Assembly: GCF_000002985.6 (NCBI RefSeq)
Contig: NC_003279.8
Location: 14,694,001-14,758,000, forward strand
Source of the DNA: Caenorhabditis elegans
Taxonomy: Eukaryota > Nematoda > Chromadorea > Rhabditida > Rhabditidae
Direction: 5' to 3'
DNA: 64,000 bases
Made by a program: the position numbers and the translations under genes. The notes beneath the pieces are model-generated. The model saw nothing but the letters and a program-made list of their open reading frames with translations, had not been told where the DNA came from and ran no database searches. Within the stretch, counting starts at the first letter, position 1. The number at the start of each line of letters is the position of its first letter. Positions 12,521 to 24,985 of this stretch are shown piece after piece.

Positions 12521-13165
12521 TTCTGGAAAATTAAATTTTTATGGAGAAGAAAGAAAAGAAATTGGGAAATTATTGATTTTTAGACATTTTCTATTCAAAA
12601 ACAGAGGTTTTTGATGGTTTTTCCTTCGGGAATTCGAATTTTCGAAGCGAAAATCACTTTTTTTTTTTGACAATTTCGCTCAGAAATCACAGAAAACACT
12701 TTTTAACAGAAAAAGTGATTTTTCATGAATTTTGAGATGCTTATCCAGATTTTAATGGAGAAAAAACGGTGGGGATTCGAAAATTGCCAAAGAAACGTTT
12801 TTAGCATCCAACATTCGATTTCCGATGAAAAATTATCAAAAATCACGAATTATTCAGGCTAAAATTGAGTTTTAGGGCATTTATCCCACGTGTCTATGAG
12901 AAAATTTTGAAAAGTCAATTTTAGCACAGAAAAATTCATCAAAATCGACATTTCTTAGAGAAAAATATCTGAAAATCAATTTTTGGAAAAAAAATAAACA
13001 AAAATATAAGTAAAAAGAGCTGGAAAACTCGAGAAATTGGAAATAAATCATTTTTAAAAACGAAGAAATCGGTTTATATGCAAACTACAAGACAAACGAC
13101 AGGGTGGAAAACGAGAAAACGGGGAAAAATCAACAAAAATTCAAAAAAAAAAACGAGAGAAATTA

Positions 13166-13867
13166 TTACAAGGAGGCGAGCGAATTGCGGTGAGCCGTGT
13201 ATGCCTCCTTATTCTTCTCGTTGACACCCTCCACGTTGCGTGCCATCTCGATTGCCAGGTAGATGATCTGTAATTAATTATCGATCGATTTTGTATGGGA
13301 AAATGAGGGATGAGGGGTTTTTGGCTGGAAATTGAAGTTTTCCCAAAAATTTAAGCTAAAAACTGCAATTTCCAGCAACAAATCATGCCGAAAATCACAA
13401 AATCTGAGTTTTCTAGCTAAAAACTGGGCTAAAAACGCAAAAACTGCAATTTCTAGCTACAAATCATGCTGAAAATCACAAAAATTTCCAATTTGGGTCC
13501 CACTAACTCTTGGAACAACCACAGTATTTTCCGGACTGTAAGCCTTCGAAGCATGAATTCTCATCAGTGTTCCCATTGAATAATCGTCGACGATATCCTT
13601 GAATTGCTCACAAAACTCGCGCCATGTCTCCTTGGCTCCGCCGTCTTTCAGCAAACTCGTCGTCACCTCCTCCACATTCAAATCGGGGAATGAGCTTCGA
13701 AATGCGGCGAGAATCGCATCCTGATGCTTGTTGAGCCGAAGAACCCGAGTGTCACACCGCATTATCAGATTCATGTGAACTTCGGACCGTTCGCCGGCTT
13801 TGATCGCCCAAGCCATCTCGATCGATTCGTCGTTGACGTATTTATCAGCATCTCCGTAGTCAGTCAT
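13166..13867 (-). CDS. PBDC1-family protein homologue
   Basis: Two exons, 13867-13508 and 13267-13166, give 153 residues. The start is supported by an acceptor (AAATTTTCAG) eight bases upstream. The protein starts MTDYGDADKYVNDESIEMAW and contains AFRSSFPDLNVEEVT and WREFCEQFKDIVDDYSMGTL. Its second exon reads IIYLAIEMARNVEGVNEKN. These motifs, the small size and the acidic N-terminus match PBDC1 (CXorf26), a conserved eukaryotic family of poorly defined function whose old name refers to a polysaccharide-biosynthesis domain. It lies 422 bp behind the DUS2 gene and 645 bp ahead of npp-4 on the same strand, so it may be a middle operon gene. Confidence 0.85.
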
Positions 13868-14288
13868 TTTGTTACCTGAAAATTTGGAAAATTAGAGAGA
13901 AAATTGACTTGAAACAGGAGAATTAGAAGAAAATCATGTAAAAATCTGCAAAAATTGCAAAAATCCAAGTTTTTCAACAAAATTTGCGGAATTAAATTAC
14001 ATTTCTATAATCCTACACACTTAAATAACATTTTAAAGTGAAAATTACGCATGAAAACTCTGAAAAAAGCCTGAAAATCTCTAAAAATTGCGAAATAAAT
14101 TCGAATATTTTTTAAATTCTCCAAACTCCGCCCATTTGCAACTGCCGCACGGCGTTTTGCCATCCCCGCGCGCGCAGTGGGGATTCGATAATTAATGGAA
14201 TAAAACCGATTTTAAATGCAAATTATAGCAAAAACAAACAATTTTTCAATATAATTTAACAAAAAAATAGCAAAAAACAAATTTAACA

Positions 14289-16929
14289 TCATTCTTCTTC
14301 CCAATTTCCAACCAAAAGATTCCGAATATTCATTCCATGTAAGGCTGCGAGCGCGGCGACCTGCTCAGCCATTCTTAAATTCGGTTGTCCAATTCCTGAT
14401 CGATATTTCTTGTCACCAATACACGCCGTCGCCACGAATCGCTTATCATCTCGTTTTACGACCTCATACGTGGCTTTTGGGATCTTCGTCTCCACACAAT
14501 AGTCGTGAAGCACCATTTTGGGCGTTGGCGAGAAGCCGACCGAGTTTTTCAGGCGTTTTCTGCAGAAAATTAATGGTTTTTTGTTTAGGAGGAATTCTTA
14601 CAATGGAAATGAGACTTCAATATTATAAACACCGTCATCGTCAACACGAGCTCGCTTCTTACTCTGTTTCTTCTTTCGTTCATCTCGCCATTTCTGAAAA
14701 TTTCCAATTTTTCCGTAATTTTTTGTGTAATTTTCGAGCAAAAAGTTGCAGAACAGTGGGAAAAATCCAATTTTCGACGCTAAAATTGCTGTTTTACGTT
14801 TTTTTTTCAACTGAAAAGCTGAATAATTCTTTGAAAATCAATTTTTGTTCGATTTCCGGCATATTTTCTGGGTGAAAATTGAATTTTAGGGCAAAAAATG
14901 ACTGGAAAAGTCAATTTAAGCCACGAAAATTGGATTTTGGATTTTCCATTGAAAATACATGAAAATATTGTTTTTCTTTTAACTTTTTGTGATTTTCATC
15001 AAATTTTTCAAATAAAATTGGATTTTCAAGTGAATTTTTGTGATTTTCAATGTGTTTTCCACACATTTTCAGTGCGAAAATTGCCGGATTTTCAGATATA
15101 ATCCCGTACATCATATACATCCTCCATTCCAAACGCTTTACAAATCTGCAGTACACTTCCGGCGGCAACCGTCGCCTTTCCACGTGGATCATATTCCTGA
15201 TCGGCGCCCAGAATCCGTTGAACAACGTATTTTGTCATAGTGTAAGACTCGTCGTATTGGCACGCGAGTTCCAGAAAATTTCGAATATCTTCGTATTTAT
15301 CTAAACATCCTTCCCGACGGAAAATTGACGGAGTTGAGAGGGCTTTTCTGGCAATCATTGTACTACTTGTCTCGGTTAACAGCTGATATTTCTCAAAATC
15401 TGAATATTGCTCGATTTCGTCGGAGAGACCGCTGAAAAATGTATATATTAATTGTTTAATTGATTTTTGCGATGTTTTCTATTACGGGCAAGGGTGTCGG
15501 TTTTTCGATTTTCCTATTTTTCGCAAAAAATTTAGATTTTTCAAATATTAGCTTAATATTTTGCCATTATTCTTCTTTTTAGAAGAAATTTGTATGTTTT
15601 TTTCTTACAAATATAAGCAAAATTATATAAAAAAGTCATATTTTATGGTTAATTTTTTGAAATTATTTTTCGATTTTACAGAGTATCGAAAAATCGAAAA
15701 AATTTCGATTTTCGATTTTTCAATTTTCACTGAAAAAATTACGGGAGCACAAAAACTCTGAGAATGCGTAATGCGCAACATATCTGACGCGCAAAATATC
15801 TTCTACAGTAATCCTTTGGATGACTACTGCAGTTTTCGCTATGAGATACTTTGCGCGTCAAATATGTTGCTTGATACGCATTTTTGTGTTCCAATAATAT
15901 TTATAAAACTCTTCAATTTTAAAGAGATACGGTAGTTTTAAAAATACGCAATGCACAAAGCTCTCGTGTACTCCGCGTGGATAATTTTTTTCAACTTTAA
16001 AAAATCTTTTCTCCTCGTGGAGTACACAATTTCTGCGTAAATCGACAAACTGCTATTTTAGAACTGGAAAATCTATTTTTTTTAAATATTTTTTAATGAT
16101 TTTATTTGATTAAAAATCAAAAATCTTCTAAAAAAAATTTTCAAACTGAAATCCGGATTTTTTTCGAATTTTCCGGTTAAAACCCCGAATAATTACTTTG
16201 AAATAACGGGAATACTTTGAACCGCCTGTGCCACGTCACGAATCTCATCAATTCTACATTTATCCGGTTGCCGTTCATCACGCCGTCTTCCATGTACTCC
16301 TAACGCTGAAACTCTGCATTTTTCGATTTCCTGGACCAGTTTCAGAGTGTCTTCAGGGTCATCGAGTACTCGAATTTTACAGGTTACAGGGACTTTTGCA
16401 GCGGATTTTAGCGATGTTAGAATCTGAAAAATGGGATTTTTTTTAGTTTAGAAAGTGTGTTTTTTTTTCAAAATTTCCTCTTACATCGACAATTTTTTCG
16501 GTTTGAGTCAAAAGCGCCGCGCCCATTCCACAATGAATCGAAAATGGCTTCGGGCAGCCCATGTTGACATCAATTCCAGCCACATCATCACCACTGAATT
16601 TTTATTAGTTAATTATAAACATAAAGTATAATTTCCCACACAATCTGGGCGATTTTCGCCGCTTTTTCTCCGGAATTGGTGCCGATTTGCAGAATACAAC
16701 GCCCTTTCTCCTCTGGTGCTAGCCTCAGAATAATATCATCTCCGTTTCGATAATCGATTGTTCCGAGAGCTTCATTGACAACTCGGGTCGCTTCAATTAA
16801 TTTTTTATCGACGATTTCTTCGGTGTAGCAGAGATCCGCGCCATATTTCAGGCATAAAAGCCGCAGGGGTGTCCTTCCAGCACGAACCATCGGCGCCAAA
16901 ATTTTCTTATTTCGATACAAGTCTGACAT
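14289..16929 (-). CDS. tRNA-dihydrouridine synthase, DUS2 type, with C-terminal dsRBD
   Basis: Exons 16929-16640, 16593-16485, 16423-16197, 15431-15110, 14693-14602 and 14559-14289 keep phase and give 436 residues. The TIM-barrel part begins with KKILAPMVRAGRTPLRLLCL, typical of the FMN-binding Dus fold. It contains GIDVNMGCPKPFS with the conserved Cys of the Dus active site, then MGAALL, and later GVHGRRRDERQ. The last exons encode a Lys-rich linker and a double-stranded-RNA-binding domain (HDYCVETKIPKATYEV ... GQPNLRMAEQVAALAAL). Barrel plus dsRBD is specific to DUS2, which reduces U20 in the D-loop of tRNA. The start is placed at 16929 because TTTTCCAG immediately precedes AATG. The donor of exon 4 could be 6 bases further upstream, also in phase. 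Confidence 0.93.
15480..15905. mobile_element. Two inverted-repeat elements in DUS2 intron 3
   Basis: 15485-15730 starts with GCAAGGGTGTCGGTTTTTCG and ends in AAATCGAAAAAATTTCGATT, resembling the AT-rich CGATTTTT element in npp-4 intron 4. 15737-15905 is a palindrome: ATTACGGGAGCACAAAAACT and AATGCGTAATGCGCAACAT face ATGTTGCTTGATACGCATTT and TTGTGTTCCAATAAT. Sister copies of the second lie at 51462-51665, 53940-54360 and 60275-60570. Confidence 0.65.
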
Positions 16930-17184
16930 TCTGGAAAAATTCAAATTTATTCGCTTTTATTAATTAAAAAATGTTTTAAATAATAAATAAAAAATATTAA
17001 AAATGAGCAATGCAATCGCGCCCCACCGCTAACACTACTAGACATCGTTGCAAAGCGAGAGACGCAGAGTCTGCTACCTCGTGCAGAATCGATCCAAGAA
17101 GCGGCATTTCACACTAAATTTCTGTATATTTTCTATATATTTTATATATATTAGCTGTAAAAAAGAATTGAAAAAATCAATAAA
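16930..17184. promoter_or_regulatory. Shared divergent promoter region (DUS2 gene / RanBP9-like gene)
   Basis: Only about 255 bp separate the two divergent start codons, so both promoters must lie here or overlap the first exons. The interval carries GAGAGACGCAGAGTCTGC (17057-17074), a GAGACGCAG motif also seen at 37644, 38192 and, as AGACGCAG, at 59808. No TATA box is obvious. Its regulatory role is inferred. Confidence 0.5.
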
Positions 17185-20100
17185 ATGTCGCCACTACCTC
17201 CACCACCAGATATTCAACACGAATTCGACAAAAATGTGAGAAAAACACAGAAAAATCGATGAATTTCATCGAAAAAATCCAATTTTTTCAGCAAGACCCA
17301 CACGAAACGAATTTGGCGTTAAGACGGTTGTACCCTCAGATTCGGGAAAGAGAAAATGTAAGTTTTTGTTGAGATTTTAAGACTAAAATGTGATTCAGGA
17401 ACGCCATATTCCGCGGAGATGGGATCTCAGGCAGGCTTCTTCTTATTTGGACATTAGTCAGAGTGGTTATGGGGTTACTTTCAAAAAGAGTAAGTTAAAT
17501 TACCAAAAACACCATTTTCGGGTTACTGTAGCTCCAAAAATACGCAATTTCTCGTCAAATCACCATACACTACGACAAATTACACAAATTGACTTTAATA
17601 TTTAATATCGTTATGAAATACTATATTTTGCGAATTTTCAATAGGGAGTTTGAGCTCAGCAACATTTTTTACCCAATCTAGATGGATTTCGCAAGATTTT
17701 AAAAATTCAGGGGTACGGTAGCTCTGAAAATACGCAAATACGGCGGAGCTTACGAGCTACAGTAACTCAAAACTGGCTAAACTTTCTAAATTTTGCAGAC
17801 GTAACCGTAGCCGAGGACAAGGACCCAGCCGGCGTGGTCCGTGCAGATGCTTTCATTCAACAATGCATCGGAGTCTATTATTTCGAAGTTCGAATTCTCG
17901 AAGGCCATTCCGGTTGTATGGGTATCGGTCTTAGCAAGAAAGACTGTGATCTTAACAGAATGCCCGGCTGGGATCCCGGATGTTTTGGCTATCACGGTGA
18001 TGACGGTAACTTCTTCCTGGCAAGTGGTGTCGGACAAGCGTATGGTCCAAAATTTGGGCCGGGTGACGTCATCGGGTGTGGAATTGACACGTTTTATCAT
18101 TATGTGTTCTTTACGAAGAACGGGAAACACTTGGGAATTGCTCATACGTCGCCGACGGCACTGAAGGAATTATATCCTACAGTGGGATTTAAGACACGTG
18201 GCGAGAAGCTGGTCGCCAATTTCGGAGTGAAACCTTTTGAATTCGATTTTGAAGCATATCGACAGGTTTGTTGCACAGCTGTTTTGTAGTTTGTAGTAGT
18301 TTTTTCGTGGCGAGACCAAAGTTTTCCACGTGGCAGTAAAACAGGCTTTCAAGACATCGATGCAGCATGTCGCAAAATTGTTTTTTTATTTATAGTTTGT
18401 AGTTGTTTTGTAGTTTGTAGCCTTTGTAGCTTTTTGGGAAAACATGTTTTAAAATTATCGATGCACCATGTCGCAACTTTTTGTAGTTTGTAGTTTTTGT
18501 AGTTTGTAGAGTGTAGATTTATGGGATAAAATGTTTTCAAAACATCGATGCACCATGCGCAAAGTTGTTTTTTTTTGTAGTTTATAGTCCTTGTAGTTTG
18601 TAGTTTGTACCCATAACGCTTCTCCAAATTTCAGCACCTAATGAACAAAAAGATTCACCTCTTGGAAAACATAAAAATGCCGGAAAATTTCGGGAAACAA
18701 ATGAACCGAATTGTCTCCTCATTTCTCGGAACGACAGGCGCCCTTGCCACGTTGCAAAAGTTCGAAGAGACGACAAAGCCCGAAGTACCAATAGATCATG
18801 AATATTATGCACAGAGAAAAGGTGAGTTCCTCTTCTCCTCGAGAAGTACACCACTTTGGTGTAAATCGACACTTAGCCCTCTCTAAATCTTCATTAAATT
18901 TTCAGAAATTACGGATATGATACTAAAAGCCGCACGGGGAGCCGAAATCCATGAAAAAATCGAGAAATACTTTCCGGGTCTCGTTGAGGATGATGCGAAT
19001 GTACATTTATTAATTCTATGCCTTCGATACATTGATCTCGCCAATACACTACACGAACCGCCAAACTGCTTTACGAATTCCACTACAGGTAGGGCAAAAA
19101 AACCCAAAAAAAAAACTAAAATGTTTTGCAAAGAAATTTGTATATTTTCAGTGACTTTGAAGTTTTTTCTTCCACCTAATTTTTAAGTTTTGAGCGTCAA
19201 AATTGATGTATTTGACCAATGGTTGCGTACTTTTTAGGTCGGACAACCATAGGTCAACTCTAGTTGTTCATTGTTCTAAGCAATTTTTGACCCGGAAATT
19301 CAATTTTTTGAGATAAAAATGAAGTAAAAAAAATTGCAGGCCGTTCCCCGTCCCCAACAGAAATCCGTGCGAGACCACCGAAACTACTAAAAGGATCTCA
19401 ATGTAAGACCACAAAACGGACAAGAGAAGCTCAACGGAGATCAGCCAACTCTCAAGTACACACACCACCGCCCGTTCGACTAACTAATGCAAAGTAAATA
19501 CTCTGCGGACTTGATACACCAAATTTGACAAAATTTCCAAATTTTCAGAGCCACCGAGGAGCTGTACCTGAAAGATGCGAAAATCGAACGATTCTACATA
19601 GATCAGGATACAGAAGAAGAAATGCTTCATATTGATGGAGTTTCAATGCCAACGAAAATGTTTGTGGAATTGGAGAAAAGTGGACAATATCGAAAGTTGA
19701 ATTATATTCTGAAAATGGGCAGAGAAATTATGAAAGTTGCCGGAGAGATGCGCGGGAATATTGCTCCAGAAGCACGAAAAGTTGTTGAGGTAAGTATAGG
19801 AAATTGCGTGTTGGTATGCATCAGATTTGACGCGCAATTTTTTTTGCACAACTCCACGTGGCGCCAGGCTGTCACATTACGGTTTGATCTACAAAAAAAT
19901 AAGTGGAAATTTTTTTCTTAAAAAATGTAACGTCAGCAAGTTCTTAACCAAGAGAAATCAGTTGAGAACTCTGCGTCTCAACTCCCGCATTTTTTGTAGA
20001 TCTACGTAGATCAAAGAGAAATGAGACACTCTGACACATTTTTTTGCACATCTATGGTCTCGCCGCGATTTCATACGGGGTTTCTTGATTAGAGCAAAAA

Positions 20101-20752
20101 TCTTACTTACTTATTTGATGAAAATCTAAAATTCCAGATAGCAACATCAATGGTCTCAAGTCCAGAACGCCCTGCAAAACACCCTCTGAGCTTCGCCCTC
20201 CGGAGATTTATTGCAAATTCCGTAGTCGATATGATTTGTTATTATGTCCATCATAAACGTGAAGGAAAATCAACAAAACGGCCCCGTGGAACATCTACTG
20301 GGGGTACGTAATTGTGCGTCAAGTTGGGTGTTTTTATTACATCGGATTTGACGAGCAAATTTTTGGATGTTTTTGAGAAACTTTTCAGAAATTAATGTAC
20401 ACTAAGGATTCAATCAATAATTACAGAAATACCAGGCTCATCAAGTTTACGAATGTTCTCTGAATTACGTAACCTATTCACCGGTTGGAAGGGTCTTCAT
20501 ATCGATTATTCGACTAATGACAAGAAAATGGCTGGAATTCATTTCGTCCGGAAAATGGTAGGATTTTGATTTTTCTACAGATCAGCAACCTGAAAAATTT
20601 TAACAAGTTTTTTTTTTCAGATTCTCGAGGAGCCAAACTTCAATGAAAAAGAGATAATCTATACGGATGAGCCCATGGAATTGGCTCACGAGCGGCCAGA
20701 TCCTCCACCTCGAGAGATTATTCGTCAGCAGCGAAATGAATTTCAATTTTGA
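17185..20752 (+). CDS. RanBP9/RanBP10-like SPRY-LisH-CTLH protein (GID/CTLH complex)
   Basis: Eleven phase-consistent exons (17185-17235, 17292-17357, 17399-17489, 17799-18265, 18635-18821, 18906-19088, 19340-19493, 19549-19789, 20138-20303, 20427-20557, 20621-20752) give 622 residues. Exon 4 (residues about 70-225) is a SPRY domain with YYFEVRILEGHSGCMGIGLS, GWDPGCFGYHGDDGNFF and HYVFFTKNGKHLGIA. Exons 5-6 encode a LisH-like segment and a CTLH motif (EIHEKIEKYFPGL, VHLLILCLRYIDLAN). The C-terminal part (residues about 380-500) resembles the CRA region, and exon 7 encodes a basic Ser/Pro-rich linker. This order is that of RanBP9/RanBP10, scaffold subunits of the CTLH (GID) ubiquitin ligase. 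The protein starts MSPLPPPPDIQHEFDKN. AATAAA follows near 21012. Confidence 0.92.
18280..18615. repeat. Minisatellite in intron 4 of the RanBP9-like gene
   Basis: Roughly three 90-100 bp tandem units, each containing an ACATCGATGCAGCATG-like block (18353, 18455, 18541), followed by CGCAA and a TTTTTGTAGTTTGTAG run. The units fill most of the intron between 18266 and 18634. Confidence 0.7.
19795..20050. repeat. Inverted-repeat element in intron 8 of the RanBP9-like gene
   Basis: Left: CGTGGCGCCAGGCTGTCACA and CGGTTTGATCTACAAAAAA. Right: TTTTTTGTAGATCTACG and GAGACACTCTGACAC. The same words (GTCAG, GTAGATC, TCCCGCATTTTT) occur at about 870-1220 and 23165-23350, so this is a dispersed family. 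Confidence 0.55.
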
Positions 20753-22762
20753 TTTTTGATTTTTCTTTAATTTTTTTTTGTTGCAATTCTCGCGCACCAA
20801 ATTTGATGTATTTGTGTGTATTGGGTTGGTGTTTGCGTACTTTTCAATCGCGGACCCAAACACCACATTTGACGCGCAAATTCTACAAAACTGTATATAT
20901 TTCCTTTTTTTGTAAATTTGGATTTCCCATGGAACACCCCAATTGAATAATCAACTCAGGCATCGAAACGAAAAGAGCCATAAATTAAATTTATCTCAAA
21001 ATTATTATTGCAAATAAATTGTATTTTACCAGCCGTTCGCATTTTCCTGGAGTTTTGCAGACCTTCAAGAAAATTCTAGAAATTTCCATTTTTTCTAGAA
21101 CGTTTTCTTTCTCAGAAAATTTGAATTCCCGGAAAGATGGTTCTTTCCACAATTGCTCCCCTACTAACACCGAACCCTTTAAATGGCGAAAAGTCAGTTT
21201 TTCCAAAACTACAGTAATCCTACAGTGCTACCACAATACCCTGACTATGTCCCCCCACTAACCCCAAATCAATATCGCTGTAAAAGCCAAAAAAAACTTT
21301 TTTTTTCTAAAACCACAGTAATCCTACAGTATTACTACAGTATCCCGATCATATCCCCCACTAACCCCAAACCAATATCACTGCAAAAGACGAAAACTTT
21401 TTTTTCTTCTAAAACTACAGTAATCCAACAGTAATCCTACAGTACCCCGATCATATCCCCCCACCAAACCAATATCCCTGTAAAGACAAAAATGTTTTTT
21501 TCTAAAACTACAGTAATCCAACAGTAATCCTACAGTACCTCTACAGTACTACTACAGTACCCCAACCATATTCCCCATTCATACCAATATCCCTGCAAAA
21601 GACAAAAACTCATTTTTTCTAAAACCACAGGAACCCTACAGTAATCCTACAGTACCCCTACATTGCTACTACAATACCCCGACCATGTCCCCTAATAATC
21701 CCCACGTGCTATATTATCATTTACTATATAGATCATTCACAGTTTTTTGAGTTCAAACCTTCTGAAAGAACTAGGAACAGCCACGCTTACAGGTGGAAAA
21801 CTCCTAAAAGCGAACTCATTTTTTCACTCATCGTGTTCAACCCTGCAAAAAGCAATCATTCTTAACTTTCGTTCATCAGACACAGACTTTATCCCTATTT
21901 TTTGGACACATTAATAAATGATAAGGTTATGTAACAAGGCCTCAACCCGTTCCCACTTTTCTGTATTATTCCACAATATTCAATATAATTTATATTTTTT
22001 CCCCTTTTTCTTCTCTTATTTTCACGTTCAAATAAACGTATTCAATAATAATAATATATATAAAGTAGAGTTTCCTTCCGTCCAATGTAGGCTATGCCAA
22101 CACGCAAAATTACCGTTACTTTGAAAGTTTTCATTTTCAAAAAAATCAAATTAATTTCAAAATTGCACTGCTATTTTCAAGGGGTATTTGAAATTTATTC
22201 CAGCCAGTTGGATGCGCCGGGGGCGCGGTCAGCGTCTGGTTTTATATATAAGTAATTATGTTACTGTAGTGCAGGCTCCGCTTGGTGCATTTGGTCAGTG
22301 TTTGCGTACTCTCCGGTTGCGCACCAAAACACCACATTAGACGCGCAATTTTTGTCTCCGGCTATGGAACAAGCTAATTTAGGTCTAGTTTTTTTTTGTT
22401 GATATTCTAGACCACCAAAATAACCAGTCACATATCAAATCTCTCTCAATCAATTACAACTATTTGTCTCTAATTCTCTCTTTCTCACTCTCACTCTCAC
22501 TCTCAATTTTCCGATGATTTCCTTATCAATGTGTATGTATGTCTCTTTTTCTGTCTATCTGAGAGTGTGTAACTTCTTTTATATATTATTTTCGGTTTTT
22601 TCCTTCTCTTCATCGGCACTGTGATTGTTATTCAAAGAAAAACGAATTTCCAAAAAAAAACTTTTTTTAAAATCAAATTCAAATTTTTAAAACCAATATA
22701 GCTATAATGATTCACCGTAGTACTCGGTGATGATTTTTGAAATTTCGAGAAGAAAGCCGAAA
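20753..22762. repeat. Intergenic region with TACAGTA arrays and inverted repeats
   Basis: No gene is supported. 20770-20890 is an inverted pair around GCGCACCAAATTTGATG and CACCACATTTGACGCGCAA. 21200-21680 is a long irregular array of AAAACTACAGTAATCCTACAG units interspersed with CCCCGACCATATCCCC. 22275-22350 is another GCGCGTCAA-type inverted pair. 22480-22510 is a CTCTCA microsatellite. The last part is the promoter of the gene at 22763. Confidence 0.6.
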
Positions 22763-24985
22763 ATGTTACTTATTCTGTTTACCGCCGTACTTTCGGCACT
22801 TTCTGTTGTTATTCCACAGTGTCAGCCGCCTAATGGTTCGTTTTTTCTTAAATTTGCGCGTCAAACATGATGTTCACATTACAATTCGCCGCAAAAATTT
22901 GAGTTTCAAGTAATTTTATTGGAAAGAAGCGAAATATTTACGGGATTTCAAATTTGCGATTTTTGGTTACAATACACAATGTTTGACATGCAATTTTCAA
23001 CGAAGTATGCAATTACGCTATACCGCACTTTTTCTAGGTCTCGAAGCGATTTTTTCAACAAATAAAGTTTGCAGACTGTTCTGTGCACGTGTTCAGTGTC
23101 CGACTCTCCCAAAAACCAGAAGCTGAAGATCCAGAAAATACTACTTACAGTGTGAGTTCTACTACAACTACACGTGGTGTCAGAATGTCCCATATCGGTT
23201 TGATCAATGTAGATCTACGAGAATCGCAGAAATATAGACGCAGACTTTTCAACTAATTTCACATTGAGCGGGCTGACGTCACATTTTTTGTAAAAAAATT
23301 TCCGCATTTTTTGTAGATCAAACCGTAGTGGGACAGCCTGACACCACGTGCAACTTTTTGGGTTTCGTTTTTTTTTTTTAATTTCAAACTTTCAGGCGGT
23401 ACGAAACAATGAGTACGGTACGAACTACTACGAGATACGTGGCGGAAAAGAAATGACACCGAAATTGGCGGCCGAAATTATTCAGAGTATGGGAAAAGAC
23501 GCCGATCCTAGGCTTAAAGTTTGTCTCTTTCATATTTTTTAAATCGAAAACTATTATTTTTACAGGAAAAAATAAATAACAAAGAATTCTACTGGAAAGC
23601 CGTCGAACCAGGTGGCTCACGTGTCATTTCTGCTTCACTTCCACCACCGCCTACGCAGAAGAAAGAGCAAACGTCTACGGTGAGAATTTGCGCGTCAAAT
23701 CTAGTGTTTTCGGTTATTTTTCCTTTGTGGACACAATACACCACATTTGACGCCAAATTTTTAAAGATAATTTTGCAGTTTAAAAATTTGTTGGTACCTT
23801 CAAAATGAACCAAGAGATATCCCCTGTCAAAATTTTGCACATGGTGCATCGACTCTGAAAAAGCCAGCTTCCGTAAAATTCCAATTCCCGCTGAAAAATG
23901 AGATATTTTTTGAATTTCAAATAATTTTCCAATTTCTGTTATTATGCAAATTTCAAGGTAGATGAAAAGATTCGATTGTGGTGGGACCCGACAATTCTAT
24001 TATTTATCATTGGAGCGCGGTTACAGAGTTTTTAACTTTTTTAAAAATTTTGCCGATTATCGGTTTGTACGACGAAAATATTCTAACAAAATGAAAAAAA
24101 AAAAAAATATTCGTGACTATGGTAGCTTAAATGTTTATATCAATTTAGATAACGGCAGGACCCAACACCAACAATTTATATTTCTTTTAACATTAGAGCG
24201 CGCATGCTGACCACTTACCAATTTTCGATTTTTCCAGCCAAGTTCCTATTCCTTCAAGCCATCTGATTTCCCGTGGATTCTTGTCGGATTACTCTTCTGC
24301 ATTGGAATTTTCATGGGCGTCATGCTTACCGCTTGTTACCATTTTATAAATAATATGCAAAAGGAGCCACAATTCGATCGTTCCAGTGCCATTATATATA
24401 ATAAAGCTGGCGATAGTGTGGGCTCCGAGAGCCGCCGTCCGATGCTTCCCAGGCGGAGAGAGCAGCAAATTGAGCTTATAGAACGGGCATCTGTGGCACC
24501 TTCTATGTCCTGTAAGTTTTTAAAAAAATATTATATTTTTTTCACAAACAAGAAAAATGAAGTTTGCGCGTCAAATCTGATGCATTTTGTGTGTCTTTGC
24601 GTACTTTCCGATTGAGGACTCAAAACATCATATTTGGCGCGCAACCTTTGTGTTTGATCTACGGAAAACTTAGTTTTGGCAAATTTCGAACTACCCATTG
24701 ACTTTCTCAGCCAAAACTGTACAATCCAAAGCTGTCGAAAAAATTAGAGAAAGTTGCAAAATATTCCTGGGTACGGTAGCTAAAATATTTAGATCCTACT
24801 GATACCCATTACTCTTAAAATCGCACTTTTTCTCAATTTTAATGGAAAAAAACAATTCAAATAATAGCACAATTAAACTATTTCCAGCTGGAACACGAAT
24901 AGGCCCTGCGTGGCGGAACACTAATGGGACTCCAGCTGTTATAATCACCACGTCATCAACACCCAGCCGACACATATCGCTTTAA
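22763..24985 (+). CDS. Unrecognised small single-pass membrane protein
   Basis: Six exons in phase: 22763-22835, 23075-23151, 23396-23518, 23566-23679, 24238-24511 and 24888-24985, giving 252 residues. The N-terminus is a signal peptide (MLLILFTAVLSALSVVIPQC). The extracellular part is short (about 115 residues) with a pair of cysteines (CQPPNDC), NTT, and a region NEYGTNYYEIRGGKEMTPKL. A proline stretch (SLPPPPTQKK) precedes a membrane segment near residues 142-165 (PWILVGLLFCIGIFMGVM). The cytosolic tail is basic and Ser/Arg-rich (SRRPMLPRRREQQIEL) and ends SSTPSRHISL. I do not recognise the family. It is convergent with pbs-5, with AATAAA near 25011. Introns hold GCGCGTCAA-type inverted repeats (23690-23770, 24560-24650). 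A receptor-like or adaptor role is possible but not shown. Confidence 0.8.

Noticed and set aside
12082-12614. Several long frames overlapping the start of npp-4
   Set aside because: Shadows of the low-complexity FG-repeat exon in other frames.
21200-21680. Tandem array considered as a CRISPR-like repeat
   Set aside because: Units are irregular, without constant spacers, and the context is a nematode nuclear genome. It is a dispersed CTACAGTA repeat.
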